A stretch of DNA of 40,755 nucleotides from Roseomonas sp. GC11 (GTDB taxonomy: Bacteria > Pseudomonadota > Alphaproteobacteria > Acetobacterales > Acetobacteraceae). A program made the position numbers and the translations under genes. Location: positions 37,582 through 78,336 of the forward strand of contig NZ_JANFNY010000014.1 of NCBI RefSeq assembly GCF_024437745.1, written 5' to 3'. Below, one piece after another: positions 14,368-22,291 of the stretch (within the stretch, counting starts at the first letter, position 1; each line of letters begins with the position of its first letter). The notes under the pieces were generated by a model, which had not been told where the DNA came from, did not search any database, and worked only from the letters and a program-made list of their open reading frames with translations.

Positions 14368-15862
14368 AGGCGGCCCGGGCGAGGCGGGGGAAAGCCTCGG
14401 CGAAAGCCTCGCGCCCCGCGGCATCCATGTGCAGGCCGCGCTTCGTGCGGCGCCACAGCGCATCCTCGGGCTCGCGCACCCATTCGTGGCGGATCATCCA
14501 GTCCAGCTCACGCTCGGTGATGCCACCGCCAAGATCGCGGCCCAGATCGGCGGCGTGCCGCGCCGGGCCCAGCACCGCCTCCAGCTCCCCGCCATAGCAG
14601 TGGAACAGGCGGCGCAAAGTCTCGCCGTCGAGGAAGCCGTAGCGCCGCGCGGCCTCGGCCAGGAAAGCCTCCGCCGTCAGGCCGCCCAGGTCACCGCCGG
14701 GCAGCGCGGCGCGGTCCGTCCAGGGCTGGCCCGCATGGCCGAGCGCGGCGCAGATCTGCCCCGCCGCATCCTCCGCCAGGCGGCGATAGGTGGTGATCTT
14801 GCCGCCAAAGACCGAGAGCAGCGGCGCCCCCTGGCGGTCCATCTTCAGCACATAGTCGCGCGTGACGGCGGAGGGATTCTCAGCGCCGTCATCATGCAGC
14901 GGGCGGACGCCGGAATAGCTCCACACGATGTCCTGCGGCACCACGGGGCGGCGGAACTGGCGGGAGACGGCGCGGCAGAGATACTCCGCCTCCTCCGGCG
15001 TGCAGTGCGGCGGGCCGGAGGCGGGGTCGTGCGGCACGTCGGTGGTGCCGATCAGCGTGAAGCGGCCCTCATAGGGGATGACGAAAACGACGCGCCGGTC
15101 GTCATTCTGCAGGATATAGGCCTGCGGCCCCTCATAGAGCGCGGGGACGATGATGTGGCTGCCGCGCACCAGCCGCACGCGGTCCGGCGCGGCGACGCCG
15201 GTGCCCTCCAGCGCCTGCATCACCCAGGGGCCGGCGGCATTGGCGATGGCGCGCGCCCGCACCACCTCGCTCCGCCCATCCTCGCCGGCCAGCGTCACGC
15301 TCCAGCCATCGGCATGGCGGGTGGCGGCGGTGAAGCGGGTGCGCACCCGCACATCGGCGCCGCGCGCCGCGGCATCGCGCGCATTCAGCACCACCAGCCG
15401 CGCATCCTCGACCCAGGCATCCGAATAGGCGAAGCCGTGCCGCGCCTGCGGCCCCAGCGGCGCGCCCCAGGGATGGCGGCTGAAATCCAGCGCCTCGCTT
15501 GCCGGCAGCGTCACCCGCTTGGCCAGGTGGTCATAGAGGAAGAGGCCGGCGCGCAGCATCCAGCGCGGCCGCATCTCCGGCGCGTGCGGCAGCACGAAGC
15601 GCATCGGCCAGATGATGTGCGGGGCCAGGCGCAGCAGCACCTCGCGCTCCGCCAGCGCCTCCCGCACCAGCCGGAACTCGTAATGCTCCAGGTAGCGCAG
15701 CCCGCCATGAATCAGCTTGGAGGAGGAGGAGGAGGTCGCCCCCCCGAGGTCGCCGCGCTCGGCGAGGAGGACCGAAAGGCCCCGCCCCGCCGCGTCACGC
15801 GCGATGCCGGCGCCATTGGCGCCGCCGCCGATCACCAGGAGATCGACCATGTCCTGCGGCAT
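14366..15862 (-). CDS. glpD: Glycerol-3-phosphate dehydrogenase GlpD
   Basis: FAD-dependent, membrane-associated oxidation of sn-glycerol-3-phosphate to dihydroxyacetone phosphate, passing electrons to quinone. The 498-residue protein has the FAD loop DLLVIGGGANGAGIARDAAGRG near 7-28, the signature TSSSSSKLIHGGLRYLEHYEF near 43-63, and GGKITTYRRLAEDA near 350. Length is normal. It is the last gene of the leftward operon and starts immediately after the stop of phnE (no gap), so it is surely co-transcribed with the Phn-type transporter. That placement, without glpK or glpF, suggests the imported compound yields glycerol-3-phosphate. A second Met at residue 5 is an alternative start. Confidence 0.94.
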   Translation of the reverse strand: MPQDMVDLLVIGGGANGAGIARDAAGRGLSVLLAERGDLGGATSSSSSKLIHGGLRYLEHYEFRLVREALAEREVLLRLAPHIIWPMRFVLPHAPEMRPRWMLRAGLFLYDHLAKRVTLPASEALDFSRHPWGAPLGPQARHGFAYSDAWVEDARLVVLNARDAAARGADVRVRTRFTAATRHADGWSVTLAGEDGRSEVVRARAIANAAGPWVMQALEGTGVAAPDRVRLVRGSHIIVPALYEGPQAYILQNDDRRVVFVIPYEGRFTLIGTTDVPHDPASGPPHCTPEEAEYLCRAVSRQFRRPVVPQDIVWSYSGVRPLHDDGAENPSAVTRDYVLKMDRQGAPLLSVFGGKITTYRRLAEDAAGQICAALGHAGQPWTDRAALPGGDLGGLTAEAFLAEAARRYGFLDGETLRRLFHCYGGELEAVLGPARHAADLGRDLGGGITERELDWMIRHEWVREPEDALWRRTKRGLHMDAAGREAFAEAFPRLARAA

Positions 15863-16684
15863 TCAGATCAGCCTCGCCCTGATGCGGGTGACGACGAGTT
15901 CCGCCAGCACCACCACCACGAGGATGGCGAGCAGGACGGTGGCCACGCGCTCCCACTGGAAGAAATTGATGGCGTCGTCGAGCACGAGGCCGATGCCTCC
16001 GGCACCGACGAGGCCGAGCACGGCGCTCTCGCGCACATTGATGTCCCAGCGGAACAGCGCGATGCCCCAGAAGGCCGGCTGCACCTGCGGCCAGACGCCC
16101 TTCAGCATCTCCGCCCCCCAGGAGGCGCCGGCGGCGCGCAGCGCCTCGCGCGGGCCCTGGTTCGTCTCCTCCAGCGCCTCGGCCAGCAGCTTGCCGACGA
16201 AGCCCACCGAGCGGAAAGCGATGGCGAAGACGCCCGCCGCCGCGCCAGGGCCGAAGATGGCGACGAAGAGCAGCGCCCAGACCAGCGAATTGACCGAGCG
16301 CGAGGCGACGAGGCCAAGCTGCGCCAGCGTGTTCAGCGGCCGGATGGTGCAGATGTTGCGCGCCGCCAGCAGCGCCAGCGGCACCGCCAGGGCGAAGCAG
16401 AACACCGTGCCGAGCGTCGCGATATGCAGCGTCTCGATCAGCGCCTCATGCACCGCCGGGTAGTAATGCGCGATGTCGGGCGGCCACATGCGCACCAGCA
16501 TGTCGCCCATCTGCTGCGGCGCATCGGCCAGGAATTCGGGGATGATGTCGATGCTGCGCAGCGCCCAGAGCACGGCGGCGACGCAGGCCAGCCACACCAG
16601 CCAGCGCGCGATGCGCTGCGCCGGGCTGAAGCGCACCCATTCGCGCCGCAGCGGGGCCACGGGGTCTTGTGTCATGCTGTTCAT
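15863..16684 (-). CDS. phnE: PhnE-type ABC permease (second)
   Basis: 273-residue inner-membrane permease of the phosphonate/phosphate-ester ABC family, with about six spans and the EAA-type loop EALRAAGASWGAEMLKGVWPQVQPAFWGIALFRWDIN that docks the ATPase. The C-terminal GLVGAGGIGLVLDDAINFFQW matches PhnE. It pairs with the other PhnE to form the channel. It overlaps the upstream phnE by 4 nt and adjoins glpD with no gap. The ligand may be a phosphonate or an organophosphate; no C-P lyase gene is present here. Confidence 0.9.
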   Translation of the reverse strand: MNSMTQDPVAPLRREWVRFSPAQRIARWLVWLACVAAVLWALRSIDIIPEFLADAPQQMGDMLVRMWPPDIAHYYPAVHEALIETLHIATLGTVFCFALAVPLALLAARNICTIRPLNTLAQLGLVASRSVNSLVWALLFVAIFGPGAAAGVFAIAFRSVGFVGKLLAEALEETNQGPREALRAAGASWGAEMLKGVWPQVQPAFWGIALFRWDINVRESAVLGLVGAGGIGLVLDDAINFFQWERVATVLLAILVVVVLAELVVTRIRARLI

Positions 16685-17475
16685 CGCAGGGCGGCCCGGA
16701 CGCGGCCCGAGAGGATCTCGGCCAGGAAGATGAGGGCGATGATGGCGAGCAGGATGGCCGCCACGAAGTCATAGTCGAAGCGCTTGAAGGCCGCGAACAG
16801 CGTGCCGCCGATGCCGCCCGCGCCGACGATGCCGACCAGCGTGGAATTCCGCAGGTTGCTGTCCAGCTGGTAGAGGCAGAAGCCGATGAAGCGCGAGGCC
16901 ACCTGCGGCAGCACCGCATAGGCCAGCACCTTCATCACCCCCGCGCCCGTCGCGCGGATCGCCTCCACCTGCTTCATCGAGATTTCCTCGATGGCCTCGG
17001 CGAAGAGCTTGGCGATGAAGCCGACCGAGGCGACGACCAGCGCCGCCGTGCCCGCCAGCGCGCCGAAGCCGATCGCCTTCACGAAGAGGATGGCGACGAT
17101 GACATAGTGCAGCGAGCGGCACAGCGCGATGACGCCGCGCACGGGGCCGGAGATCCACCACGGCGCCAGGTTGCGCGCCGCCAGAACGCCGAGCGGCAGC
17201 GACAGCCCGATGCCGATGGCCGAGGCCAGCACGGCGATCTGCAGGCTCTCCAGCAGGCCCTCGACCAGCAGTTCCCAGCGGGCGAAATTGGGCGGCACCA
17301 TGCGGCCGAGCAGCCGCGCGCCCTCGCCCATGCCATGCGCCACGCGCTCCCAGCTCAGCCCGAGCCGGGTGGAGGCCCAGGCGGTGTAGAGGGCCAGCGC
17401 CAGCAGCGCGAGCCGCAGCGGCCAGTTGGGCGCGAAGGCCAGCCGGCGCGGGGCGGGGGAGGTGGTGGCGCTCAC
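16681..17475 (-). CDS. phnE: PhnE-type ABC permease (first)
   Basis: 264-residue permease homologous to its neighbour, with the docking loop [42 protein letters not shown], and [22 protein letters not shown] near the end, both closely matching PhnE. About six membrane spans are visible. It overlaps phnC by 4 nt (start 17475, phnC stop 17472) and the second phnE by 4 nt, a sign of coupled translation. Two PhnE paralogues in one operon is a common arrangement. Confidence 0.92.
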   Translation of the reverse strand: MSATTSPAPRRLAFAPNWPLRLALLALALYTAWASTRLGLSWERVAHGMGEGARLLGRMVPPNFARWELLVEGLLESLQIAVLASAIGIGLSLPLGVLAARNLAPWWISGPVRGVIALCRSLHYVIVAILFVKAIGFGALAGTAALVVASVGFIAKLFAEAIEEISMKQVEAIRATGAGVMKVLAYAVLPQVASRFIGFCLYQLDSNLRNSTLVGIVGAGGIGGTLFAAFKRFDYDFVAAILLAIIALIFLAEILSGRVRAALR

Positions 17476-18293
17476 AGCCAGTCCTCGCCGCCATAGATGG
17501 CGCGCAGGTGGTGCGTCTCCAGCTCCTCCGGCGGGCCGTCGAAGATCACATGGCCGCCGGACATGCCGATGATGCGCCGCGCATAGCGCTTCGCCAGATC
17601 GACATTGTGGATGTTGATGATGACGGGCACGCCCTCGGCCGCCGTCAGCTTCGTCAGCAGCTCCAGCACCTCGACCGCCGTGCGCGGGTCGAGCGAGGAG
17701 GTCGGCTCATCGGCCAGCAGGATCTCGGGGCGCTGCATCAGCGCGCGGGCGATGCCCACGCGCTGGCGCTGGCCACCGGAGAGCGCATCGGCGCGCCGCG
17801 TCGCGTGCTCGGGCAGGCCGACGGCATCCAGCAGCATGAAGGCGCGCTCGATATCCGCCTCCGGATACTGGCGCAGCCAGGCGCGCCACAGCGGCACATA
17901 GCCGAGCCGGCCGCTCAGCACATTCTCCATCACCGTCAGCCGCTCGACCAGGTTGTATTCCTGGAAGACCATGCCGATGCGCCGCCGCGCCAGCCGCAAT
18001 TCCCGCCCGCGCAGCGCGGTGAGTTCCGTGCCATGCAGCAGGATCTCGCCGCGCGTCGGCTCCACCAGCCGGTTGATGCAGCGGATCAGCGTCGACTTTC
18101 CGGTGCCCGAGGGGCCGATGATGGCGGTGATCCCCTCGGCCGGCACGGCGAGGCTGACGCCCTTCAGCACCGGCTTGCCGGGGGCGTATTCCTTGACGAG
18201 GTTGCGAATCTCCAGCGCGGTGCCGGAGGTGGTCGGGGTGGTGGCCATGGCGGGGGTGGCGGTGCTCAGCGGGGCAGACATTGCAGCGGACAT
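17472..18293 (-). CDS. phnC: PhnC-type ABC ATP-binding protein
   Basis: 273-residue ATPase energising the Phn transporter. Walker [10 protein letters not shown] (60-68), Q-loop [17 protein letters not shown], signature [15 protein letters not shown], Walker [13 protein letters not shown] and the H-loop [15 protein letters not shown] are all intact; the last two are characteristic of PhnC. The first 25 residues are a low-complexity Ala/Thr/Pro tail not typical of the family, so the true start may be the ATG at 18248 (MATTPTTSG). It begins about 10 nt after the phnD stop. Confidence 0.93.
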   Translation of the reverse strand: MSAAMSAPLSTATPAMATTPTTSGTALEIRNLVKEYAPGKPVLKGVSLAVPAEGITAIIGPSGTGKSTLIRCINRLVEPTRGEILLHGTELTALRGRELRLARRRIGMVFQEYNLVERLTVMENVLSGRLGYVPLWRAWLRQYPEADIERAFMLLDAVGLPEHATRRADALSGGQRQRVGIARALMQRPEILLADEPTSSLDPRTAVEVLELLTKLTAAEGVPVIINIHNVDLAKRYARRIIGMSGGHVIFDGPPEELETHHLRAIYGGEDWL

Positions 18294-18303
18294 GGCGGGA
18301 CCG

Positions 18304-19410
18304 TCAGCGCGCCGGCGCCGCGCCCGCGGGCGCGGTGGGGGCGACATGGGTGGGGGCGGCGGGCTGCTGCGCCTGGGCGCGCTTGCGGGCCTCGGCCTCC
18401 AGCTCCTTGCGCGCCTCGGCATCGAAGGCGGCGCGGTTATAGGGCGCGTTCACCGCATCGGCCACGGCGCGCACCGGCGCCCACTGCTCGGCATAGGTGG
18501 CGGGCCAGAAGCGGTCATTGCCGCCGAGATCCTTCGCCATCGCCTCCGGGAAGCGGTAGTCGAGGAAGCATTGGCGGATCTTCGCCGCCAGTTCCGGCTT
18601 CAGGTCATGCGCCAGGGCGAAGCCGCTGGTGGGGAAGGGCTCGCTCTCCCACAGCACGCGGAAATTCTCCCGCTTCACCTGGCCGCGCGCGACCATGCGC
18701 GTCCACACATCGGAGGCCACGGGCGCGGCATCATAGTCGCCGGCATTGACGCCCATCACGCTGCGGTCATGCCCGCCGGAATAGACCACCTGATAGTCCT
18801 TCTCCGGCGTCAGGCCGAGGCCGGGGAAGAAGGCGCGCGGCGCGAGGTTGCCGGAGTTGGAGGTGGCCGAGGTATGCGCCACCCGCTTGCCGCGCAGGTC
18901 GGCCAGCGTCCGGTAGGGGCTGTCCGCCCGCACGATCATGACGACCTTGTAGCTCTCATACCCCTCCGCATTGCCCTTCACGGCGAAGGGCACGGCGCCG
19001 GCGAGGTTGACGGCGAAGGCCGTGGGGCCGGTGGAGAAGCCCGCCACATGCAGCCGGCCGGAGCGCATCGCCTCCACCTGCGCGGCGTTCGAGGTCACCT
19101 GGAAATACACCGCGCGCTTGCCGGTGCACTGGCCCAGATAATCGAGGAAGGGGCGGAACTGGCTGGCGTAGAGGGCCGGGTCCTCCACCGGGGTATAGGT
19201 GAAGACGATGGTGGAGGGGTCGCGCAGCTTCGCCGGGTCGGCCGGGGCATCGGCCACCATGTCGCGGTTGGCGTCGCAATAGGCCTCGTCGAGCGCGCCG
19301 CGGAAGGCGCAGGCCGCGCCCTGCTGCGCGGAGGCTGGGGCAGCGGCGAAGCCCAGCGACAGGACGAGCGCGGTGCTGGCCAGAAGGCCATGGGCCATGG
19401 CGTGTTTCAT
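18304..19410 (-). CDS. phnD: PhnD-type periplasmic binding protein
   Basis: 368-residue binding protein for the Phn-type ABC transporter, with a Sec signal peptide ([20 protein letters not shown], cleaved near ASAQ) and PhnD marks: [60 protein letters not shown] and [24 protein letters not shown]. The C-terminus carries an Ala/Pro-rich tail. PhnD proteins bind phosphonates, phosphite or related phosphate compounds; ligand choice cannot be read from the sequence. It overlaps the HAD gene by 4 nt. Confidence 0.92.
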   Translation of the reverse strand: MKHAMAHGLLASTALVLSLGFAAAPASAQQGAACAFRGALDEAYCDANRDMVADAPADPAKLRDPSTIVFTYTPVEDPALYASQFRPFLDYLGQCTGKRAVYFQVTSNAAQVEAMRSGRLHVAGFSTGPTAFAVNLAGAVPFAVKGNAEGYESYKVVMIVRADSPYRTLADLRGKRVAHTSATSNSGNLAPRAFFPGLGLTPEKDYQVVYSGGHDRSVMGVNAGDYDAAPVASDVWTRMVARGQVKRENFRVLWESEPFPTSGFALAHDLKPELAAKIRQCFLDYRFPEAMAKDLGGNDRFWPATYAEQWAPVRAVADAVNAPYNRAAFDAEARKELEAEARKRAQAQQPAAPTHVAPTAPAGAAPAR

Positions 19411-20249
19411 GCGGCGTTACCCTCCACGGTGCCGCGCGCCTTCAGCAGCGCGTCGGCGAATTCGGCGAAGCCCGCGCCGCCCTCGGCGCGGGTGATATAG
19501 GCCGGCGGCGTCGCCATCCCGGCCAGGAAGGGGGCGACATTGGCCACCCCCACGGAGCAGGCGACGGCGCCGAAGAGCGGCGCGTCATTGGCGCTGTCGC
19601 CGGTGAAGGCCACCAGCCCGCGCTGCGCGGCGAAGCCGCCGAAGCGCGCGGCGAACAGCGCCTCGATGCCCGCGCGCTTGTCCCACGACCCGATCCAGGC
19701 ATTGACGTGGATGGAGGAGACCTTGGCCTCCGCCCCGCCGGCGCGGAAGACGGCGGCGATGCGCTCCGCCGCGTCGAGGCCGAGCGGCCCGGCATCCTCG
19801 GCGAAGTCGATGGCGACATCGAAGAGGCGGAAAGGCTGGTCGGCGGCGATGGCGCTGCCCGGCACGGCCGCCAGCGCGGCACGGGCCAGCTCCATCAGCC
19901 GGGCGCGGTTGGCCAGGCGCTCCGCCTCCGGCTGGGCCTGCCAGCGCAGCATCCGCCGCGCGCCGCGGTCCAGCGCGTACCACAGCGCGCCATTCTCCCC
20001 CACCACGGCGGTGACGGGCCAGTGGCGGGCGATGGCATCGCACCAGCCGGCCGGCCGGCCGGTGACGGGGATGACGGCGATGCCCGCCGCCTCCAGCGCC
20101 TCCAGCGCCGCATAGGCGGCGGCGGGCAGGCGGCCGTCGAGGGTCAGCGTGTCATCGATATCGGTCAGCACCCAGCGCAGCCGCGCGAGCTGCGCGGTGG
20201 GGGCGGTGGCAAGCGGGCGGGGCATGGCCGTGTCTTGTGTCATATACAT
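19407..20249 (-). CDS. HAD-superfamily phosphatase
   Basis: 280-residue HAD hydrolase with the nucleophile motif LTDIDDTLT (Asp30, Asp32), motif II PVTGRP near 60-65, and motif IV FTGDSANDAPLF near 215-226, plus a cap domain between them as in the sucrose-phosphate or mannosyl-3-phosphoglycerate phosphatase (type IIB) group. It would remove phosphate from a small phosphoester. As first gene of the Phn/GlpD operon it may process the imported compound. Starts at 20249, 20243 and 20225 are all possible; none has a clear ribosome site, and a short or absent leader is possible. Confidence 0.85.
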   Translation of the reverse strand: MYMTQDTAMPRPLATAPTAQLARLRWVLTDIDDTLTLDGRLPAAAYAALEALEAAGIAVIPVTGRPAGWCDAIARHWPVTAVVGENGALWYALDRGARRMLRWQAQPEAERLANRARLMELARAALAAVPGSAIAADQPFRLFDVAIDFAEDAGPLGLDAAERIAAVFRAGGAEAKVSSIHVNAWIGSWDKRAGIEALFAARFGGFAAQRGLVAFTGDSANDAPLFGAVACSVGVANVAPFLAGMATPPAYITRAEGGAGFAEFADALLKARGTVEGNAA

Positions 20250-20257
20250 GTTGTACT

Positions 20258-20277
20258 TGCCACTTGAGAGTGTGGCA
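20258..20277 (-). promoter_or_regulatory. Candidate DeoR operator and promoter before the HAD-phn-glpD genes
   Basis: A perfect inverted repeat, TGCCAC (20258-20263) with GTGGCA (20272-20277), sits between the deoR stop and the HAD start. Read leftward, a -35-like TTGACC lies just upstream of it, so a repressor bound here would block the promoter. The half-site resembles that at the deoR start (TGCCACWT shared). Confidence 0.5.
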
Positions 20278-20293
20278 GGTCAAACAGGATTTT

Positions 20294-21085
20294 TTACACC
20301 TCTGTTGCAACCGTCAGGCGAAGCCCGCCCCGCCCCAGCGCGGCGGCCAGCGGCACCGGCGGGTGCGCCTCGGTCACCAGGTCCGTCACCTGCTCCGGCG
20401 GGCAGACCTGCTCCAGGAAGGGGCGGCCGAATTTCGAGGAATCCACCAGCAGCACCCGGCGCGGCGCGCGCTCCAGCATGGCGCGCTTGACCCAGGCGGC
20501 GCGGCTTTCCGCCTCGGAGGGGCCTTCCTCCGTCAGGCCGGAGGCGCCGATCACCGCCATGTCCACCGTGAAGCGGCGCAGGAAGGCCGCCGTCTCCGGC
20601 CCGTAGAGGCCGCGCTCCACCGCGCTCAGCTCGCCCGGCGCCACCAGCACGCGCAGCGCCTCGCAGGCGCCGGCGGCCAGGGCGGCATCCAGGCTGTTGG
20701 TCAGCAGCGTGGCGCGCAGGCCGCGCGCCGCCAGGGCACGGGCGAACTGCGTCGTGGTGCTGCCGGCATCCAGCATCACCACCGCCCCCTCCTCCACCAG
20801 CTCCGCCGCGGCGCGGCCGATGCGCGCGCGCTCGGCCACCATCACCTGCTCGCGCTCCGACAGGCGCGGCTGGCTGGCGGGGTGGGAGGCCACGGCGCCG
20901 CCATAGGTCCGCCGCACCATGCCGCGCGCCGACAATTCCTCGATGTCGCGCCGCACCGTCTCGGTTGAGACATTGAACTGGTCGGCCAGGGTGCTGATGC
21001 GCACCGTCGGGTCGGTCGAAAGCGCCTCCAGGATCGCCGCGTGACGCGCGGCTTTGCCCAGGGCCTGTGTGCTGCGGGGGGCCAT
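20294..21085 (-). CDS. DeoR/GlpR-family transcriptional repressor
   Basis: 263-residue regulator with a DeoR-type HTH (about 15-65; ISTLADQFNVSTETVRRDIEELSARG is the family pattern) and a DeoRC sugar-phosphate-binding domain (about 80-235, with VMLDAGSTTTQFARAL and LLVDSSKFGRP). Such repressors respond to phosphorylated sugars or glycerol-3-phosphate. It is the first gene of the leftward cluster and diverges from a DapA-like gene. Inverted repeats at its own start and before the next gene suggest it controls both itself and the HAD-Phn-GlpD genes. Confidence 0.93.
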   Translation of the reverse strand: MAPRSTQALGKAARHAAILEALSTDPTVRISTLADQFNVSTETVRRDIEELSARGMVRRTYGGAVASHPASQPRLSEREQVMVAERARIGRAAAELVEEGAVVMLDAGSTTTQFARALAARGLRATLLTNSLDAALAAGACEALRVLVAPGELSAVERGLYGPETAAFLRRFTVDMAVIGASGLTEEGPSEAESRAAWVKRAMLERAPRRVLLVDSSKFGRPFLEQVCPPEQVTDLVTEAHPPVPLAAALGRGGLRLTVATEV

Positions 21086-21086
21086 G

Positions 21087-21104
21087 ATGTGGAAAGTGCC
21101 ACAT
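21087..21104. promoter_or_regulatory. Candidate DeoR operator at deoR start
   Basis: ATGTGG (21087-21092) and CCACAT (21099-21104), with spacer AAAGTG, form a perfect dyad 1 nt upstream of the deoR start codon. It contains GTGCCACAT, close to TTGCCACTT in the site before the HAD gene. It lies in the region shared with the divergent DapA-like gene, whose own promoter may be TTGCGC (21158) and TAAAGC (21180). Confidence 0.5.
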
Positions 21105-21213
21105 CCGACCCCGATCGCAAGGCTTGTTTCCCGCGCCGCTTTCCGGAGGCGGGCGGGTTGCGCGCGTCCCGCTCTCGGCTAAAGCTGCCGCCGCCGTTCA
21201 CGAGGAACCCGCC

Positions 21214-22152
21214 ATGCCGCTCGACCACACCGCCAAGGGGGTCTATCCGATCGCCCCCACCCCCTTCCACGCCGATGGCCGGGTGGATTTCGCCTCGATC
21301 GACGGGCTGACGGATTTTTATCGGTCGGTCGGCGCCACCGGCCTCACCGTGCTGGGCGTGATGGGCGAGGCGCCGAAGCTCGACGCCGCCGAGAGCCTGG
21401 AGATCGCCACCCGCTTCATCCGCCGCGCCGAGGGGCTGCCCGTCATCGTCGGCGTCTCCGCCCCCGGCTTCGCCGCGATGCGCGCCATGGCCCGCAGCGC
21501 CATGGAGGCCGGCGCCGCCGGCGTGATGATCGCCCCGCCCAACACCCTGCGCACGGACGACCAGATCGTCACCTATTACCGCCAGGCCTCCGAGGCGATC
21601 GGCGAGGACGTGCCCTTCGTCATCCAGGACTTCCCGCAGACCTTTTCCGTCATCATGACGCCGGGCGTCATCCGCCGCATCGTCATGGACAACCCCGCCT
21701 GCGTCATGCTCAAGCATGAGGACTGGCCGGGGCTGGAGAAGATCTCCACCCTGCGCGGCTTCCAGGCGGATGGCTCCATGCGGCCCATCTCCATCCTCTG
21801 CGGCAATGGCGGCCTTTTCCTCGATTTCGAGGTGGAGCGCGGCGCCGATGGCGCGATGACCGGCTATGCCTTCCCGGACCTGCTCTGCGATGTCGTCCGC
21901 CTCCAGGCGGAAGGCCAGCGCGATGCGGCGCATGACCTCTTCGACGCCCACCTGCCGCTGATCCGCTACGAGCAGCAGCAGGGGCCGACGGGGCTGGCCG
22001 TGCGCAAATATGTCATGGCGCGGCGCGGACTCATCGCCTCCGATGCCCAGCGCAAGCCCGGCGCGGCGCTGAGCGCCAAGGCCAAGGCCGAGGTGGAATA
22101 TCTGCTCGCCCGCGTGGCCCGGCGCGATCCGCGCGCGGCGAAGCTGGTTTGA
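21214..22152 (+). CDS. Dihydrodipicolinate synthase-family aldolase/lyase
   Basis: 312-residue TIM-barrel protein of the DapA/NanA family. The Schiff-base Lys is present (Lys167 in CVMLKHED). The DapA substrate loop GTTGE is GVMGE (48-52), and the segment that carries the catalytic Tyr in DapA (YNVP) reads QDFP (138-141), so it is unlikely to be dihydrodipicolinate synthase. Other members cleave or dehydrate keto-deoxy sugar acids or related aldols. A GAGGAA ribosome site supports the start. It diverges from the DeoR regulator and may belong to the same pathway. Confidence 0.85.
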   Translation: MPLDHTAKGVYPIAPTPFHADGRVDFASIDGLTDFYRSVGATGLTVLGVMGEAPKLDAAESLEIATRFIRRAEGLPVIVGVSAPGFAAMRAMARSAMEAGAAGVMIAPPNTLRTDDQIVTYYRQASEAIGEDVPFVIQDFPQTFSVIMTPGVIRRIVMDNPACVMLKHEDWPGLEKISTLRGFQADGSMRPISILCGNGGLFLDFEVERGADGAMTGYAFPDLLCDVVRLQAEGQRDAAHDLFDAHLPLIRYEQQQGPTGLAVRKYVMARRGLIASDAQRKPGAALSAKAKAEVEYLLARVARRDPRAAKLV

Positions 22153-22159
22153 GGGAAGC

Positions 22160-22275
22160 GGTTCTTTTTTGAAAAAAAGAACCAAAAAACTTTTTCAGTT
22201 GGCGTCCCGCTTCGGGCCTGAAGTGGGACGCCAACGGGAAAAGTCCTTTTGTTTCTTTTTCTTCAGAAAAAGAAA
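22160..22275. repeat. Composite dispersed repeat, copy D
   Basis: Between convergent genes. Arms GGTTCTTTTTT (22160-22170) / AAAAAAGAACC (22173-22183), core GGCGTCCCGCTT (22201-22212) / AAGTGGGACGCC (22221-22232) with one G-T pair, and TTTCTTTTTC (22252-22261) / GAAAAAGAAA (22266-22275). The last hairpin keeps pairing although both arms differ from other copies at the end positions, a compensatory change that suggests the fold matters. Confidence 0.88.
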
Positions 22276-22291
22276 ATACTGAATAAAACCC

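Noticed and set aside
14366-20249. C-P lyase or phosphonate breakdown genes with the Phn transporter
   Set aside because: No phnG-M, phnX, phnW or phnA-like gene is present; only the transporter, a HAD phosphatase and GlpD, so a phosphonate degradation operon is not supported.
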